The notes under the pieces were generated by a model, which was given only the letters and a program-made list of their open reading frames with translations, searched no databases and was not told the origin of the DNA. A stretch of DNA of 64,000 nt from an uncultured Acidobacteriia bacterium (GTDB lineage: Bacteria; Acidobacteriota; Terriglobia; Bryobacterales; Bryobacteraceae), in assembly GCA_903900705.1 (NCBI GenBank), contig CAIUOG010000055.1:20116-84115 (forward strand), given 5' to 3'. Below are positions 62,257-64,000 of the stretch, piece by piece. Both the position numbers and the translations under genes were made by a program. Every line of letters starts with the position of its first letter. The stretch's first letter is position 1.

Positions 62257-62312
62257 CACCAACGCTAAACCACCAACGCTAAACCACCAACGCTAAACCA
62301 GCAACGCTGAAC
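62257..62312. repeat. Four tandem 14-bp repeats
   Basis: The unit CACCAACGCTAAAC occurs exactly at 62257-62270, 62271-62284 and 62285-62298. A fourth copy at 62299-62312 has two changes. The array fills most of the 87-base gap between the VWFA gene stop and the cyanophycinase-like gene. It is a minisatellite that could vary in number; each unit contains no clear inverted repeat. Confidence 0.9.
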
Positions 62313-62341
62313 GACGCGCTGACGGTTTACCATTTCAGAAT

Positions 62342-63229
62342 ATGCGCACGATCCGCCTCACGTTCACAACACTTCTGCTTGCTCTGGGCCTGGCCGCACA
62401 GGTTCCCGAGTATGGCCCGGCAAAGGGCGCCCTGGTAATCCAGGGCGGTGGCGCTGCTGAGGGCACGGGTATTATGGAAACCTTCGTCAATCTCGCCGGG
62501 GGGCCAAACGCCAAAATCATCATTATTCCGACCGCGGGCGGAAACCGGGACGCCAAGGGCGCGCTCATCAAGTACGAAGAGGACAAGATTTTTTCGCCCT
62601 GGAAGAAACTGGGCCTGACGAACGTGCACATGCTGCACACTGCGGACCCGAAGGTTGCCGACACCGAAGCCTTCGCCAAAACACTGCGCGACGCGAAGGG
62701 CGTCTGGTTCAATGGCGGACGCCAGTGGAATTGCGTGGATTCCTACGCAGGCACGCTGACACTGAAGGAATTCCGCGCGGTGCTCGAACGCGGCGGCGTG
62801 ATTGGCGGCAGTTCGGCCGGCGCGACGATTCAGGGGGACTACCTGGTGCGCGGCGCCGTGGCCGGCTCTGAGATTGTGATGACGCCGGAACTGCGGCATG
62901 AACATGGTTTCGCGTTCCTGCACAAGTCCGCAATTGACCAGCACATCAATACACGCAATCGCTGGGATGACATTATCCCGGTGATTCAGAAGTATCCGGA
63001 ACTGCTGGGAATCGGGCTTTCCGAAGGCACGGCAATTGTGGTGAAGGGCGATACTTTCGAGGTGATTGGCAAGTGGAAGGTCGCGATTCATGACAATACG
63101 CGCGTCTACCAGCCCTGGGAAAAGCCGTACTACGTGATCTCTCCCGGAGACGTCTACAACATGAAGACGCGCCGGGTGGAAAAGTACGGAACCGGCGTGC
63201 TGACGCCCGCTAAAACAGGCGTAAACTGA
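62342..63229 (+). CDS. Secreted cyanophycinase-like serine peptidase (S51 family)
   Basis: The 295-residue protein has a signal peptide (MRTIRLTFTTLLLALGLAAQ) and the cyanophycinase/peptidase E pattern: GALVIQGGGAAEG, KIIIIPTAGG, GVWFNGGRQWNCVDSY and the nucleophile serine in GGVIGGSSAGATIQGDYLVRG in parts. His in DQHINTRNRWDD and LLGIGLSEGTAIVV are also typical. Such enzymes cut aspartyl-arginine or related dipeptides. Its export suggests use of external polymer or peptides. Confidence 0.9.
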   Translation: MRTIRLTFTTLLLALGLAAQVPEYGPAKGALVIQGGGAAEGTGIMETFVNLAGGPNAKIIIIPTAGGNRDAKGALIKYEEDKIFSPWKKLGLTNVHMLHTADPKVADTEAFAKTLRDAKGVWFNGGRQWNCVDSYAGTLTLKEFRAVLERGGVIGGSSAGATIQGDYLVRGAVAGSEIVMTPELRHEHGFAFLHKSAIDQHINTRNRWDDIIPVIQKYPELLGIGLSEGTAIVVKGDTFEVIGKWKVAIHDNTRVYQPWEKPYYVISPGDVYNMKTRRVEKYGTGVLTPAKTGVN

Positions 63230-63981
63230 CCCGCAAAATCGAAGACGAATGGCTCTGGGGCTGGGACCCGACGCCCGGCATCGTTTCGGTGTGGGCGGAA
63301 CCGGATGGCACAGCGATGGTTTGGCGTCGTAATCCCGTTACGGGCGTTCTGGTTCGCGAAGAAGAGCGCTTTCGTCCCTGGCTGCTGCTGGACCAGGTGG
63401 ATGGCTTGCCGCCCTCGATTGAGGTCCGCGAACTGCAGCCACCCGGCGAACTGCGCTACCTCGTCTTGGCGGACGACTTCCGCACCCTGAGTAATGCCGT
63501 GGTGCGGGCGCGCCGCATTCGTTCGTTGCGGGATCTGGGGCCGCGGCATGTCCTGGCGCTACCGCCGGAAGAGCAGTATCTGGTAGCGACGGGGCGCACG
63601 TACTTCCGGGAGTTGACGTTCGATCAGCTCAACCGCCTGCAGTTCGACCTCGAAACCACCGGGCTGAATCCGGAGTTCTGCCGCATCTTCATGGTAGCGA
63701 TCCGCTATCAGTCAGGCCGCACGGAGGTTCTGGAAGCGCGGGATTTTACTGATGTGGCGACCTCGCAATGTGCCGCCGGATCTCTAACATTTCCGAAGTT
63801 TTTGGCAACTACAACACACCATAGATCAGCATCGCAGTCGCATAAGAAGTTCAGAGCAGACCGTACTGCCGGGCCAACTCTTTGCCCCGCTCCGCCACCG
63901 CGGCCTTGTCGCGGGGAAATGGAATGGGCCACCGAGGATATAGGTTTCCGTTCTTATCTCGCTGAACACATCGGTAGGTAA
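63226..63981 (+). CDS. DNA polymerase B-type 3'-5' exonuclease protein, apparently disrupted
   Basis: Clear coding starts upstream of the GTG at 63289: the frame gives WLWGWDPTPGIVSVWAEPDG from 63250, so a CTG at 63226, which overlaps the previous stop, is the likely start. Residues around 63619-63700 read LTFDQLNRLQFDLETTGLNP with the exonuclease I motif FDLETT of family B polymerases, followed by FMVAIRYQSGRTEVLEA. After about 63750 the sequence loses the family pattern and becomes a low-information tail (QCAAGSLTFPKFLATTT, RADRTAGPTLCPAP) to the stop at 63981. It overlaps an opposite coding frame, so the tail is probably unrelated DNA. The rest of the polymerase is missing. Confidence 0.6.
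   Translation: MTRKIEDEWLWGWDPTPGIVSVWAEPDGTAMVWRRNPVTGVLVREEERFRPWLLLDQVDGLPPSIEVRELQPPGELRYLVLADDFRTLSNAVVRARRIRSLRDLGPRHVLALPPEEQYLVATGRTYFRELTFDQLNRLQFDLETTGLNPEFCRIFMVAIRYQSGRTEVLEARDFTDVATSQCAAGSLTFPKFLATTTHHRSASQSHKKFRADRTAGPTLCPAPPPRPCRGEMEWATEDIGFRSYLAEHIGR
63745..63850. other. Probable rearrangement junction in the polymerase gene
   Basis: Coding for the exonuclease domain stops making sense at about 63745-63780. The bases up to 63850 are richer in A/T than the flanks and show no gene on either strand. From 63851 a minus-strand gene end follows. No target-site duplication or inverted terminal repeat could be checked because the other side is outside the window. Confidence 0.45.
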
Positions 63982-64000
63982 CTTTGGTTCCTGCCGGAAG
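63851..64000 (-). CDS. C-terminal 49 residues of an unknown protein
   Basis: A minus-strand frame enters from the right edge and stops with TGA at 63851-63853. The 49 visible residues include TYRCVQRDKNGNLYPRWPIP and RDKAAVAERGKELARQYGLL, with the mixed charged and aromatic make-up of a real protein end, unlike the plus-strand frame over the same bases. No domain can be named from so short a piece. Confidence 0.5.
   Translation of the reverse strand, partial: LPAGTKVTYRCVQRDKNGNLYPRWPIPFPRDKAAVAERGKELARQYGLL

Noticed and set aside
63854..63981. The C-terminal tail of the polymerase-like plus-strand frame as real protein
   Set aside because: Its composition is unlike the rest of the protein and the minus-strand frame over the same bases looks more like true coding sequence.

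Overview
The window looks like chromosomal DNA of an Acidobacteriota bacterium, most likely the Solibacter/Bryobacter lineage. It is GC-rich and tightly packed with genes. It encodes an acidobacterial VWFA-related protein (61229-62254), a beta-propeller protein with the 'Solibacter-type' C-terminal domain (41955-45047), a PSD1/DUF1501 pair (57099-61103), Tat-exported sulfatases and many secreted enzymes. The assignment rests on these family signatures and not on a marker-gene tree. I saw no rRNA, tRNA, CRISPR array or intact insertion sequence.

Layout. 1-4404 (minus) holds purQ-purL-purF with overlapping ends, followed by the first codons of a secreted protein. 4455-16995 is the most striking region: two divergent transcription units. 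They encode four multiheme c-type cytochromes (7, 4, 12 and 23 haem-binding motifs), three secreted NHL-type beta-propellers, one predicted outer-membrane beta-barrel, one multi-histidine membrane protein (cytochrome b-like) and one membrane-anchored Fe-S/FAD oxidoreductase. Together they could move electrons between the NAD(P)H pool and the cell surface, so I propose this as an extracellular electron-transfer or electron-uptake system. 16988-25282 carries an HD-GYP response regulator, a small cytochrome c, a PLP enzyme of trans-sulfuration, a SoxCD-like sulfite/sulfur dehydrogenase pair and two secreted metallopeptidases. 25315-31107 carries two sulfatases, small proteins, an ArsR-SRPBCC-DUF1801 operon and a Tat-exported amidohydrolase.

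31293-39129 (plus) is a seven-gene overlapping operon: epimerase, zinc-ribbon methyltransferase, split transketolase, polyprenyl-phosphate glycosyltransferase and two large membrane proteins, the first GT-C-like. It looks like a pathway that makes and transfers an unusual sugar onto a surface polymer. 39119-48385 holds a YdcF-like protein, an rRNA/tRNA methyltransferase, rarA, the large propeller protein and comEC. 48482-57102 holds a FUSC exporter, a sigma-54 activator, an MFS-acyltransferase fusion and a DUF2339 membrane protein. 57099-64000 holds the DUF1501/PSD1 pair, the VWFA protein, a 14-bp tandem repeat, a secreted cyanophycinase-like peptidase and a DNA polymerase B-type exonuclease gene that appears to be broken by a rearrangement near 63750.

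I moved several starts inward from the longest open frame because of signal peptides, Shine-Dalgarno sites or operon overlap; each entry says so. All functions are from reading the sequence; no search was run.
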